From Sphingobacterium chuzhouense (lineage in GTDB: Bacteria > Bacteroidota > Bacteroidia > Sphingobacteriales > Sphingobacteriaceae): a DNA stretch of 64,000 nucleotides. The DNA is taken from positions 558,001 to 622,000 of the forward strand of contig NZ_JACNYL010000002.1 in the NCBI RefSeq assembly GCF_014692525.1, written 5' to 3'. Position 1 is the first letter of the stretch; each line of letters begins with the position of its first letter. The translations under genes were made by a program, and so were the position numbers. Under the pieces are notes generated by a model, which saw only the letters and a program-made list of their open reading frames with translations, was not told the origin of the DNA and searched no databases. Shown in pieces: positions 8,931 to 18,510 of this stretch.

Positions 8931-10619
8931 TTACAAGTTCTTTTTTTTGCGCTCCTGAATAGCATGGTGAACGGCTCGAGCTGCAAGTGCCATATATGTT
9001 AGCGAGGGATTTTGTGTTCCTGTGGATGTCATACAGGCACCGTCTGTTACAAACACGTTGGAGCAAGCGTGTAGCTGGTTCCATTTATTCACGAGGGATG
9101 TAGCGGGATTATTTCCCATACGCGCACCCCCCATCTCATGGATGTCCAAGCCTGGATTCTTATTCGTCCGCATCTTGGTTATATTTTTCACCCCCGATAC
9201 CTCCATCATTTCCGCGCCTTGATCTAAAAAATCTTCCAGGATTTTATAGTCGTTTTCTTGATAGCCTATAGAAGTAACCAATTGAGGGACACCATAAGAA
9301 TCTATTTGAGTATCGCTCAGTCGGACGTGATTTTCAGCTATTGGTATCGTTTCTCCTTGCATCATCATACTGACATTCCACCCTCCGGGAATCAAAAGTG
9401 AATCTTTAAAAGAGGCACCCAATGTATCCGCTGGAGGATAGCCTTGGGAACGATAAGCTGAAAAAAAAGATGCGTATCCGCGTAAAAAACTAGTTTCTTG
9501 TCTAACTACATTCCTGAAGTTTGGTATTATAGGCTGGGTCGGCCTCCTTCCATAGTGATATTTGTCCTCAAATCCCTCCATTTCCCCCGATAGCGTCCCC
9601 ATATAGTTATGAAACGCAATGTATTTACCGAGAATGTCGTTATCATTGCCTAGGCCATTGGGAAACCGCTTTGACCGCGAATTCAATAAGATTAGATTCG
9701 TAGCTAAAGCAGACGCATTGACAAATATTACTGGAGCAAAATATTCGATTACCTCTTTGGTTCTACGATCGACAACCCGCACTCCGGTGGCTTTACCTTT
9801 TTCATCATTGTAGACAATAGATTCGACAATAGAATTTGATTTCAATGTAAGATTCCCTGTCTTTGCTGCCCAAGGCAGTGTCGATGCATTTGAACTGAAA
9901 TACCCACCAAAAGGGCATCCACGGCTACATAAAGAACGTGCCTGACATGATGTTCGTCCTTGCGCAAGATGTATCGGCTTTGGTTCGGTGATATGTGCGC
10001 AACGTCCGCTGATCACCTGCCTGTCCGAATAAAAAGAATTGATTTTGTCCTGAATTGCTTGTTCTACTGCATTCAGTTCAAATGGTGGTAAAAATTCACC
10101 ATCTGGCATTGCCGGATTTCCCTCCTTTTTGCCGGATACACCAATAAACTTTTCTACGTAGCTATACCAAGGAGCGAGATCATGGTAGCGAATAGGCCAA
10201 TCTGTTGCGAAACCGTCCCGTGCGGGACCTTCGAAATCGAAATCCGACCATCGTTGTACCTGTCTCGCCCAAATTAAGGATTTCCCCCCGACTTGATACC
10301 CCCTGATCCAATCAAATGGTTTTTCCTGTATATAAGGTTGCTCGCTGTCCTTCGTAAAAAAATGCATCGCGTCTTCCCTAAAGGCGTAACATCGGGACGC
10401 TATTGGATTTTCTTTCAAAATATCCAACGGAACACGGTTACGATGTGGAAATTGCCAGGTATCGAGATTGGCTGTAGGGTAATCTTTGATGTGTGCAACA
10501 TTCTCTCCGCGCTCTAAAACAAGGGTCTTAAGCCCCTGTTCACAGCATTCTTTAGCCGTCCAACCACCAGAAATCCCCGAACCTATTACAATAGCATCAA
10601 AATGATTAGCTTTTGGCAT
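8931..10619 (-). CDS. GMC family oxidoreductase
   Basis: A 562-residue FAD enzyme of the glucose-methanol-choline family. It has 'AIVIGSGISGGWTAKECCEQ' (dinucleotide-binding GxGxxG), 'GGKSLIWARQ', and the C-terminal FAD/active-site segments 'HEMGGARMGNNP' and 'TGTQNPSLTYMALAARA'. A Cys-rich 'SCQARSLCSRGCPFGGYF' in the middle marks the gluconate-dehydrogenase-like subgroup. These enzymes oxidize alcohol groups of sugars or polyols. No signal peptide is visible; relatives are carried out of the cell by a Tat-signal partner subunit that is absent here. It is probably the last gene of the minus-strand sigma-SusCD-Gfo operon (125-base gap from the preceding gene). Confidence 0.88.
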   Translation of the reverse strand: MPKANHFDAIVIGSGISGGWTAKECCEQGLKTLVLERGENVAHIKDYPTANLDTWQFPHRNRVPLDILKENPIASRCYAFREDAMHFFTKDSEQPYIQEKPFDWIRGYQVGGKSLIWARQVQRWSDFDFEGPARDGFATDWPIRYHDLAPWYSYVEKFIGVSGKKEGNPAMPDGEFLPPFELNAVEQAIQDKINSFYSDRQVISGRCAHITEPKPIHLAQGRTSCQARSLCSRGCPFGGYFSSNASTLPWAAKTGNLTLKSNSIVESIVYNDEKGKATGVRVVDRRTKEVIEYFAPVIFVNASALATNLILLNSRSKRFPNGLGNDNDILGKYIAFHNYMGTLSGEMEGFEDKYHYGRRPTQPIIPNFRNVVRQETSFLRGYASFFSAYRSQGYPPADTLGASFKDSLLIPGGWNVSMMMQGETIPIAENHVRLSDTQIDSYGVPQLVTSIGYQENDYKILEDFLDQGAEMMEVSGVKNITKMRTNKNPGLDIHEMGGARMGNNPATSLVNKWNQLHACSNVFVTDGACMTSTGTQNPSLTYMALAARAVHHAIQERKKKNL

Positions 10620-10743
10620 ATATATTCAGATTATCTTCTTTTGCGAAGTATAAAAGTAATTAAAATGGAGCAATCGTAAGTTCTTTATCGAATTAGATCG
10701 CTCCATTGAGGGTCTCCTTTATCTCAAAAAGTGATACCTACGC

Positions 10744-11730
10744 TCAAGAAACTGTATCCAAACGTATCTTTTCACCTGTTCTACTGCTGCGCTGAGCGGC
10801 TTCCATAAATTTAAAAATTTCGATGGTTTCTATTGCTGGTACAGGAACCTTACCTGTGTCGAAGAAATTTAGAATTTCGGCTACCAAGGGGCCGTATCCG
10901 GCGAACGGCCCTAGAGGAGATATCCCAGTTTCGCCAAATGCTATTCCTGCAATATTCGCCGCTCCCTTTCTGATACCCCTTACCGATCCGATCCTGCCGT
11001 CTTCCCATATCCCCACAACCTGTTCAAAATCTGGGTGAAAAGCTCTAAATACTTCCTGACATCCAGTACCCATAACGCTGAACAACATCTCTACCCCATG
11101 GATCATGTACCATGCCTGATCGATGTGGTTAGGCTCTATTTCTGCCGGCGTATAGACATCGGCGCCCAGAACTTTACCTATTTTGCCTTCTTTCACCTCT
11201 TGAACCAACTTGTCGTAACGCAATGAAGAGGACGAGAAAACGGGAACATTATATTTATCTGCCAACACAAAAATTGCTTGCACGTTCAGCAGATTTTCCG
11301 CCATAGGTTTATCTATAAATAAAGGCTTCCTAGCTTTTATTACTTTCTCCGCCTGCTCCAGATGTACCCTCCCGTCGTTGGATTCCAATAGTATGTAATC
11401 CACCTGTCTCAAAAGTTCGTCAATTGAATCTACAATCTCTACGCCCATCTTCTTAACCGCATCGATGATGCGAGGCTTCATATCCAGCGCAGACGGGATG
11501 TCCTTGCTTCCATGCGGGTAGGCTGCAACCACGCGATAGCCTCGGTCTTTTAAGCTCCCCTCGTTAATGTCTTTTGTAAACATTTCACTATGGGAGGTAT
11601 CCAATCCTATAATCCCCATTTTCTTTACTTTTTGATGTGCAAAAACGGGTGCAGAAGTCATAGAAAAAGCAATCGTTCCAGCGCTGGCAATGCCGAGCTG
11701 TTGTATAAATTTTCTTCTGTTTGTTTCCAT
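10744..11730 (-). CDS. Tat-exported Gfo/Idh/MocA family oxidoreductase
   Basis: A 328-residue NAD(P)-binding dehydrogenase-like protein. The N terminus 'NRRKFIQQLGIASAGTIAFS' is a twin-arginine signal peptide, so it acts in the periplasm. The Rossmann part has 'KKMGIIGLDTSHSEMF', 'VDYILLESNDGRVHLEQAEK' and 'KPLFIDKPMAEN' (the EKP-like catalytic Lys motif appears as DKP). It starts five bases after the previous oxidoreductase stops, so the two are cotranscribed. Periplasmic Gfo/Idh proteins of sugar loci often keep NAD bound and work on keto-sugars; the substrate here is unknown. Confidence 0.85.
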   Translation of the reverse strand: METNRRKFIQQLGIASAGTIAFSMTSAPVFAHQKVKKMGIIGLDTSHSEMFTKDINEGSLKDRGYRVVAAYPHGSKDIPSALDMKPRIIDAVKKMGVEIVDSIDELLRQVDYILLESNDGRVHLEQAEKVIKARKPLFIDKPMAENLLNVQAIFVLADKYNVPVFSSSSLRYDKLVQEVKEGKIGKVLGADVYTPAEIEPNHIDQAWYMIHGVEMLFSVMGTGCQEVFRAFHPDFEQVVGIWEDGRIGSVRGIRKGAANIAGIAFGETGISPLGPFAGYGPLVAEILNFFDTGKVPVPAIETIEIFKFMEAAQRSSRTGEKIRLDTVS

Positions 11731-11735
11731 AATTG

Positions 11736-13232
11736 TTAAACTTGTGGCATATCGGGCAAACTAAAGCCGTTATGATAGGTGTGTTTTATCCATTCTTCGG
11801 CCGCATTCTTCGCATTTAACTCAACAAACTGACGATTGAATCTTGGATCGCCATCGATTACGCTAAACTCGTCGACAGAAACAATCTTCACTTTGTCAGA
11901 TTCCTGAATATTCGTAAATTCCATCCGGTCTCCATCCCATAATAAATCTCGATGCAGTCCTTGTAATCGAACTGCCAATACCCCCATAACGACCATTTCA
12001 TTGAATGGCCCCGAAAAACCGAAGTGCGAACTGGCTTCTTTTCTATTCTGTGGTGATTCCTTGGCCGCCCGAATCCAATCTTGCTCATGCGCATTGCTAC
12101 TCCAGATATCACCATTTCCTCCCGCAACACGTGGAATCCATGGAGTTGGTTCAGTAAAATGTTGCATTTCCGTTACCGGTAATAGCGTGGGGCTCATACC
12201 ATAGCAACCGGTCATGATTTTACCCTTCTTGCCAACGAAAATAATTCCACCATTTTCGTCTCCCATCATCTGGCCGGGAGCCAACTCTTCTGGCCGTTCG
12301 GGCAGTAAGCCACCATCATACCAATATACTTTTACTTCCGGCATGTTGACTTTTCCTTTTTTACCGCGAGCAGGAAAGGTATATTGTACCATTTGTGCAT
12401 GGGGTGGAGAATAAAGGTTACTCAATGTCGAACTGCCGTTTACTCGGGTTGGGTATTTCAAGTCTAAAGCCCAATAAATGGGATCCATAATGTGACATGC
12501 CATATCGCCCAATGCACCTGTACCGAAATCCCACCAACCCCGCCAATTCCACGGAGTATATACACTGTTGTACGATCTGTTTTCGGCGGGTCCAATGAAA
12601 AGATCCCATGCTAGGCTATCGGGAACGGGCATAGTATCTGCGGGCTTCATTAAACCTTGTGGCCAGATAGGCCGATCAGTCCAGCAATGTACTTCATAAA
12701 CTTCCCCGATAGCGTCTGACTGAATCCACTCAGCGATCTGTCGACACCAATCAAAGGAATTACCCTGATTTCCCATCTGCGTGGCTACATTATATTTTTT
12801 TGCAAGGTTGGTCAGCAGACGGGATTCATATACGGAATGCGTAAGTGGTTTCTGAGTATAACAATGTTTTCCCAATGTTATTGCATGCGCTGTCACACCG
12901 GCATGTGTATGATCAGGTGTGGCTACCATAACTGCATCAATACTATCTCCCATCACGTCGAACATCTCTCTCCAGTCTTTGAACTGTTTAGCTTTCGGGT
13001 AATCACCAAACGTTTTTTGGGCATATTTCCAATCGACGTCGCAAAGAGCAACAATATTTTCAGTTTTCATATTGGCGAGATTACGTCTACCCATACCACC
13101 GACACCAATTCCGGCAATATTCAGTTTGTCACTCGGCGCAACGTGTCCTAACGCTTTTCCTAATACGTGGCTCGAAACAATGCTGAACCCCGTAAATACC
13201 GCAGTATTTTTTATAAAGTTTCTTCTATCCAT
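11736..13232 (-). CDS. Tat-exported Gfo/Idh/MocA family oxidoreductase
   Basis: A 498-residue protein beginning 'MDRRNFIKNTAVFTGFSIVS', a twin-arginine signal. It carries 'LNIAGIGVGGMGRRNLANMK' (Rossmann GxGxxG), 'ALCDVDW', 'DAVMVATPDHTHAGVTAHAI' and 'GKHCYTQKPLTHSVYESRLL' (the QKP variant of the catalytic EKP motif), then 'GNQGNSFDWCRQIAEW'. This is the long subfamily common beside SusCD genes. It follows the SusD gene by two bases, which ties it to glycan uptake. Together with the shorter paralogue and the GMC enzyme it suggests stepwise oxidation of an imported sugar; this is inference. Confidence 0.87.
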   Translation of the reverse strand: MDRRNFIKNTAVFTGFSIVSSHVLGKALGHVAPSDKLNIAGIGVGGMGRRNLANMKTENIVALCDVDWKYAQKTFGDYPKAKQFKDWREMFDVMGDSIDAVMVATPDHTHAGVTAHAITLGKHCYTQKPLTHSVYESRLLTNLAKKYNVATQMGNQGNSFDWCRQIAEWIQSDAIGEVYEVHCWTDRPIWPQGLMKPADTMPVPDSLAWDLFIGPAENRSYNSVYTPWNWRGWWDFGTGALGDMACHIMDPIYWALDLKYPTRVNGSSTLSNLYSPPHAQMVQYTFPARGKKGKVNMPEVKVYWYDGGLLPERPEELAPGQMMGDENGGIIFVGKKGKIMTGCYGMSPTLLPVTEMQHFTEPTPWIPRVAGGNGDIWSSNAHEQDWIRAAKESPQNRKEASSHFGFSGPFNEMVVMGVLAVRLQGLHRDLLWDGDRMEFTNIQESDKVKIVSVDEFSVIDGDPRFNRQFVELNAKNAAEEWIKHTYHNGFSLPDMPQV

Positions 13233-13234
13233 TT

Positions 13235-14902
13235 CTAATAATTTTCGTTTTGCGTTAACACGCCATTTGATCTGTCAATTTCTATTTGCGGAATAGGAAA
13301 TGGCCAACTTCTATCATTGGCGTCCCGTCCTTTATCGGCAAAGCCATATTTTTGATAAAAAGCTTTCATCGTATTTGCATAAGTTCCCCAGCGGATAAGA
13401 TCATATAGCCTAAATCCTTCCAAAGCTAACTCGAATCGCCGCTCCTTTTTGATTGCTTCCAGAACATCATCAGAAGCTTTAATTGCATAAGTACTATTGA
13501 ATTCGGCTTCTGAAATAGGCTTCAGTTCTTCGCCAAATAAACGGAAGACAGCCGGTTCATCTGTTTTTGATGTGGTGACGTATGCACGTTTTCGTACTTC
13601 GTTAAGGTAGGGCAGTGCTTCTGCGCTGCTGCCGCCTGATTTGATGATCGCCTCGGCGTATACCAAAAGTACTTCGGCATATCGTATCCAATAGGGCTGC
13701 CAATTAGTGCGTTGCAGGTCATTGTCCTGACGGTATTGCTGAGGAACAAATGCTTTTCTGCTATGCTGTAAATCAAAATCATTGAAATATCCCCGGTAAT
13801 TATGTACTTCCTGCCCCCCTCCAGATGTTCTGAAAATATCATTATGGCTAATGATGGTGAACATTTTTCGAGGATCTGCGGGGTCATACGATGCGGCAAG
13901 ATCTTTGGTCGGCGTATTTCCACCCCACCCTCCTACATTGTTTCTGCCGGTATTCATAATGACAAACGCATCTCCGATCAAGCCAAAGCCAGGATCATAC
14001 TTTCTCATGACGCCCAATATGCATTCATCGGAGAACGGTCCTACCTGATAATCGCCCCGAAATAAATCCTGAAAATCGGGCAATAAACTCAATCCTCCAT
14101 TTTTCACCACTTCACCCGCGGCATCCCTTGCAAGTACATACTCTTCTTTTGCGTTTCCTGAAAGTATGTTTTGCTCCATCAATCCCGCGAAAAACAGGGC
14201 CGCCCGGGCTTTTAACGCGAATACCGCATCTTTACTTACCCTACCCGTTTCGGCACTCGTTAGCGCAGAACTTCTAGGAAGGTTGCTTTCCGCTATGGCC
14301 TCATCCAAATCTTGGTAGACCTGTGTCCTAAGCTCTGCAAGGGAAGCTTTTTCTTTCCTCACCGAGGGTTCCTCTACTTGAATAACTAGCGGCACCTCCT
14401 TAAAAACTGTAATCAGATCGAAGTAGTACCAAGCCCTCAAAAATTTGATCTCCGCAACGTAGCGTTTAACGGTCGATTCCGGGACTGGATTGCCGTCTTG
14501 AATAAGATTTTCTCCTTCATTCTTAAAGCCCTCCAAAGCAATGTTGCAATTGCCTACTCCCTTATATCGATTGGCCCATGTTTCAAACAGTAAAGCGTTG
14601 GACGCTAATGGCCTTCCTCGCCCCACCTCTGTGGTCTGCGGCCGATCGCCCGGATCAGAGCCGCCTGCTCCTGCATTATCAACAACCTCGTCTCCGATGG
14701 CAACTTTATTGATCGTATATCCCCAAGTGTCTAACATAGGTTGGTAACAACTGGTTAGTAATTTTAGGCCGGCACCATCTGTTCTAAAATATTCACTTTG
14801 ATTCACGACACCATAAGGGTCTCTTATAAGGTAATCTTTTTTGCACCCTATCGGTATTAATAAAGCCGATAGAGCCAAGGCTTTTATAATATTTATTTTC
14901 AT
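13235..14902 (-). CDS. SusD/RagB family nutrient-binding lipoprotein
   Basis: A 555-residue outer-membrane lipoprotein (signal ending in LLIPIGC). It shows the SusD pattern: 'VNQSEYFRTDGAGLKLLTSC' near the N terminus, 'YVAEIKFLRAWYYFDLITVF' (TPR helix), 'YWIRYAEVLLVYAEAIIKSG' and the C-terminal 'ERRFELALEGFRLYDLIRWG'. It forms the lid of the SusC transporter and binds the incoming glycan or sugar. The SusC stop codon is followed at once by GTG and then ATG; the ATG at 14902 is taken as start. The next gene (oxidoreductase) starts two bases after its stop. Confidence 0.95.
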   Translation of the reverse strand: MKINIIKALALSALLIPIGCKKDYLIRDPYGVVNQSEYFRTDGAGLKLLTSCYQPMLDTWGYTINKVAIGDEVVDNAGAGGSDPGDRPQTTEVGRGRPLASNALLFETWANRYKGVGNCNIALEGFKNEGENLIQDGNPVPESTVKRYVAEIKFLRAWYYFDLITVFKEVPLVIQVEEPSVRKEKASLAELRTQVYQDLDEAIAESNLPRSSALTSAETGRVSKDAVFALKARAALFFAGLMEQNILSGNAKEEYVLARDAAGEVVKNGGLSLLPDFQDLFRGDYQVGPFSDECILGVMRKYDPGFGLIGDAFVIMNTGRNNVGGWGGNTPTKDLAASYDPADPRKMFTIISHNDIFRTSGGGQEVHNYRGYFNDFDLQHSRKAFVPQQYRQDNDLQRTNWQPYWIRYAEVLLVYAEAIIKSGGSSAEALPYLNEVRKRAYVTTSKTDEPAVFRLFGEELKPISEAEFNSTYAIKASDDVLEAIKKERRFELALEGFRLYDLIRWGTYANTMKAFYQKYGFADKGRDANDRSWPFPIPQIEIDRSNGVLTQNENY

Positions 14903-14905
14903 CAC

Positions 14906-17900
14906 TTAAAAGCTTAAATTAACACCAAACATATATGACTTTGCTATAGGATAATACCCTTGGTCTACTCCCATGCTCAGTGGCGAACCACTACCGATTT
15001 CCGGATCTAGTCCCGTGTATTTCGTAAAGGTGAACAAGTTGTAAGCTCCTGCCCAAATACGCAACCGGTCAAACTGCGCATTTCTAAACAACGTGGATGG
15101 TAGCGTATAGCCTAACTGTATGCTCTTTATCCTCAAATACGAACCGTCCTCGACAAGCCAATCCGATACCTGCAAATTATTTTGATTTGCCGCACTAATT
15201 TTAAACTGTGAGTTACTAGGATTCGTAGGAGACCACGCTTCAGCCATTAAATCTTTAGGAGCATTGTACCAGCCCACGCCGGATTTCATATCAATTTTCG
15301 CTATGTTCATAATATCATTACCAAGGGTTCCCTGTCCTAGAATTTGTAAATCAAACCCTTTATAATCCGCTCCTAAACGAAAACCATACATTAAGTCGGG
15401 GAACGGATTACCGATATCGGTACGATCAAGGTTATTGATGACTCCATCGCCATTGATATCCACAAAACGTAAATCGCCGGGACGTGCTCCTTCTTGGAAA
15501 TAATCATCAACTTCCGCCTGACTTTGGAATATACCATCAGTCTTGAAGCCGTAGTAATAGCCTATAGGCTTACCTTCTTCGGTCAACGTCGTGGAGTAGG
15601 ATATCCAGCCACCTCCGGTAATCGGTTCGCCACCACCTAGACTAAGCACTTTGTTTTTCACGGTCGAAGCGTTTACTGCAATCGAGTAACCAAAGTCACC
15701 TACTTTATCTTTGTAAGCTAAGTCAAACTCCAGACCTGAGTTCTGTACTCCTCCGGCGTTAGACCAAGGGCTGTTCGGAAACCCTAGATAAGCCGGCAAA
15801 GGTACATTTAGCAACATGCCATCCGTGGTCTTTTTATAATAATCAAAGTTGAAATGTAATCTATTTTGTAAGAAGGCTAATTCTAAACCAATATCAAACT
15901 GTTCGGTTTGCTCCCATTGGATATATGGATTACCGATATAATTACTACCACCGATCAGTTGAGGATTTCGTGGTCCAAAAAGATAGTACCCCATATTGCC
16001 CGAGTAAGTTGTTAAATAAGCTCCGCGGCTAATATTCTGATTTCCTATCATCCCCCAACTTACACGTAGCTTACCCGCATCTAACCAAGATGCCGGCTCC
16101 ATAAAATCTTCTTCGGAAAAATTCCATCCAGCAGATGCCGAGGGAAATGTCCCCCACTTTTTGCCCTCTCCAAAATTTGAAGACCCATCATGGCGTAAAT
16201 TTGCGGTGACCATATACCTATTCTTATAGGAATAGAACGCGCGTCCGAAATAAGAATTTAAGGCATCCTCCCACTTTGTACCAGACGCCTGCGGGTTGAT
16301 GGAACCGGCATCGATAATCCATTGGCTCGGGTCGTTGGACACCAACCCCTGCTTAGATGCTCCTGATGATTCTCCTCTCCACTGTTCCGCAGAAGTTCCG
16401 GCCATTAAGGACATTTTATGATCATCGATTTCTTTCTCGAATGTCAACGTATTTTCCCAAACATAATAGTTGTTCAATGAGTTAGATACACCAACGGTAG
16501 CATCGTTGTTAAATTGGTTTCCATTTAAATAGTATTTCGGTTGGAAGGAATTGGACACCCCCCGTCCTAAATCAATTCCAAAGCTACTACGGTATTTTAA
16601 CCAAGGCATAATTTTAATATCAACAGCCCCACTTGCTTTTATCCCGATACCTTTCCAACGGTTATTCTTGTAGATGTCAGTCTGCGCAACCGGATTTTCT
16701 TTATTTGTCATGAGTATAGGCCCATACATCGACCACGGATTATTTGGATCGATCCGATCTAAGAAGAATCCATCGAGCAGGAAGTCAGGAATATCTGTAA
16801 GATTCGTCCTATATACTTGGGAAATTGGATCGGCTGCAAAAGCAATGAAGGCAGTATTGAATCCTGGGCTACCTTCTAATACGTTGCCCCGCCCCTCACT
16901 GATCAGTCCAAAATTCCCGGAGAAAGTCAGCCATTCCCTTATATTATGGTTAAAGTTGGTTCTCCATGATATTCTATCATAGTCGGAACCATTGATAATA
17001 CCCTCTTGATCCATATAACTAAGACTGGTTCGGTATGCCAAATCTTTGGTTCCTCCAGAAAGAGCGATATCATAATTCTGTACGAGGGCATCTTTATGGT
17101 TGATTTCCTTCCACCAGTTTGTTCCTTCTTCTGACCCTGTGTTCGATCTTAAAAACTTTAATACGTCAGCTTTGTCTTGCTCGGAGAAATAAGGATCTAA
17201 CCCCGCATTGATATTTGCTAAGTTTTTATACTCCATAAATTCCGAGGCATTCATCATATCATAGGTTTTTATCGGATTCTGAAACCCCAGATAACTATCG
17301 AATGAAATGATACTGCTGAGCTGGTCACCACGCTGATCTCCTTTTGCCGTAGTTACCATAACGACTCCGTTTGCCGCTCTAGAACCATAGATTGCAGTTG
17401 CGGAAGCATCTTTTAGGATTTCCATACTGACAATGTCATTTGGGTTCAGCCATCCGATATCGTTTTGAGGTAGCCCATCTACTACATATAGTGGATTGTT
17501 ATCGTTTACGGTACCAATCCCGCGAATTCGCACCGCTGGCGGTGTTCCCGGACTGCCACCGGTAGAAGTGACCTGCACACCTGCAGATTGACCTTGCAAT
17601 CCTTCTACCGCATTTCGAATCGGCATATTTTTTAAATCACTGCCTTCAACCTTTGAAATGGCGCCCGTTAAATCTCTTTTTAACTGTGTGCCGTACCCTA
17701 CCACGACTACTTCTTCTAAATCGCCGAGCTGCTCTTTCAACACTACAGATAGCTCTGTATCTCCTTGTGCTGGTATCTCTTGTGGTGTGTAACCTATTAT
17801 GCTGAACACAAGTACGCTACTCGCACTGGGTAATTCGATTTCGTACCGCCCCTCTTGATCGGTACTGGTGCCCGTCGTCGTTCCTTTCACAACGACACTC

Positions 17901-18385
17901 ACACCGGACAATGGATTTCCTTGTTCGTCGGTCACGGTTCCGCGTAGTGTTTTTTGGAAAACTTTCATGGAATGAGATAGTTCCTCCTTTTTCGGGGCAG
18001 AACGGTTTTCTCTCAGAGTGATAACACTACCATTGATCTGATAGGTAAAAGGTTGCCCTTCGAATAAAAGGGGTAATACTTCAATAATATCCTTCGATTT
18101 AATTTGGATAGATACAGGTTTTGCTTTTTTTAATAAGCCTTCTTTTGCAACGAAGGAATAATCCGTTTGCTGCTGAATCTGAACCATAATGTTACGAAAA
18201 GAAGCATCCCGGAGATCAAGGTTTATCTTTTGCGCTAAGGCATTTGCTTGAACATGAAAAGTAAACAGTAGGATAAAGAATAAAGTCAACTTCATAATTA
18301 GCCATATTATCTTTGGTAGGCTGCCCAACCAATGCTTGCAAAAATTCCGTACAGGCATGGGTATAGCATAAACAATATTATTCAT
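14906..18385 (-). CDS. SusC/RagA TonB-linked outer membrane transporter with STN domain
   Basis: A TonB-dependent receptor of about 1,159 residues. Domain order: signal anchor 'MKLTLFFILLFTFHVQANAL', STN domain ('NIMVQIQQQTDYSFVAKEG'), carboxypeptidase-like repeat ('GTVTDEQGNPLSGVSVVVKG'), plug ('VVVVGYGTQLKRDLTGAISK' and 'VRIRGIGTVNDNNPLYVVDG') and a beta barrel ending in 'MFGVNLSF'. The STN domain signals across the membrane to the FecR protein encoded upstream. The frame is open to 18427; the ATG at 18385 is preferred, but the longer start cannot be excluded. A hairpin lies between FecR and this gene. Confidence 0.95.
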   Translation of the reverse strand: MNNIVYAIPMPVRNFCKHWLGSLPKIIWLIMKLTLFFILLFTFHVQANALAQKINLDLRDASFRNIMVQIQQQTDYSFVAKEGLLKKAKPVSIQIKSKDIIEVLPLLFEGQPFTYQINGSVITLRENRSAPKKEELSHSMKVFQKTLRGTVTDEQGNPLSGVSVVVKGTTTGTSTDQEGRYEIELPSASSVLVFSIIGYTPQEIPAQGDTELSVVLKEQLGDLEEVVVVGYGTQLKRDLTGAISKVEGSDLKNMPIRNAVEGLQGQSAGVQVTSTGGSPGTPPAVRIRGIGTVNDNNPLYVVDGLPQNDIGWLNPNDIVSMEILKDASATAIYGSRAANGVVMVTTAKGDQRGDQLSSIISFDSYLGFQNPIKTYDMMNASEFMEYKNLANINAGLDPYFSEQDKADVLKFLRSNTGSEEGTNWWKEINHKDALVQNYDIALSGGTKDLAYRTSLSYMDQEGIINGSDYDRISWRTNFNHNIREWLTFSGNFGLISEGRGNVLEGSPGFNTAFIAFAADPISQVYRTNLTDIPDFLLDGFFLDRIDPNNPWSMYGPILMTNKENPVAQTDIYKNNRWKGIGIKASGAVDIKIMPWLKYRSSFGIDLGRGVSNSFQPKYYLNGNQFNNDATVGVSNSLNNYYVWENTLTFEKEIDDHKMSLMAGTSAEQWRGESSGASKQGLVSNDPSQWIIDAGSINPQASGTKWEDALNSYFGRAFYSYKNRYMVTANLRHDGSSNFGEGKKWGTFPSASAGWNFSEEDFMEPASWLDAGKLRVSWGMIGNQNISRGAYLTTYSGNMGYYLFGPRNPQLIGGSNYIGNPYIQWEQTEQFDIGLELAFLQNRLHFNFDYYKKTTDGMLLNVPLPAYLGFPNSPWSNAGGVQNSGLEFDLAYKDKVGDFGYSIAVNASTVKNKVLSLGGGEPITGGGWISYSTTLTEEGKPIGYYYGFKTDGIFQSQAEVDDYFQEGARPGDLRFVDINGDGVINNLDRTDIGNPFPDLMYGFRLGADYKGFDLQILGQGTLGNDIMNIAKIDMKSGVGWYNAPKDLMAEAWSPTNPSNSQFKISAANQNNLQVSDWLVEDGSYLRIKSIQLGYTLPSTLFRNAQFDRLRIWAGAYNLFTFTKYTGLDPEIGSGSPLSMGVDQGYYPIAKSYMFGVNLSF

Positions 18386-18448
18386 ACTTTTGTATTTGTT
18401 AGGTTTATTAAAATTTAGTAGATACATCTTTTTATATTACCTGACACC

Positions 18449-18477
18449 AACCGGGAGTGTTCGTAGCACCTCCGGTT
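18449..18477 (-). promoter_or_regulatory. FecR-SusC intercistronic hairpin (locus 1)
   Basis: On the minus strand AACCGGAGGTG and CACTCCCGGTT pair around a seven-base loop CTACGAA, with one mismatch and one G-T pair. No T run follows, so it is not an ordinary terminator. The same kind of hairpin with a seven-base loop and the shared GGAGGTG...TAC sequence lies at 47129 in the second locus. Confidence 0.55.
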
Positions 18478-18510
18478 ATTTATTATCAGGCAATGGTATA
18501 TTGGCGTATA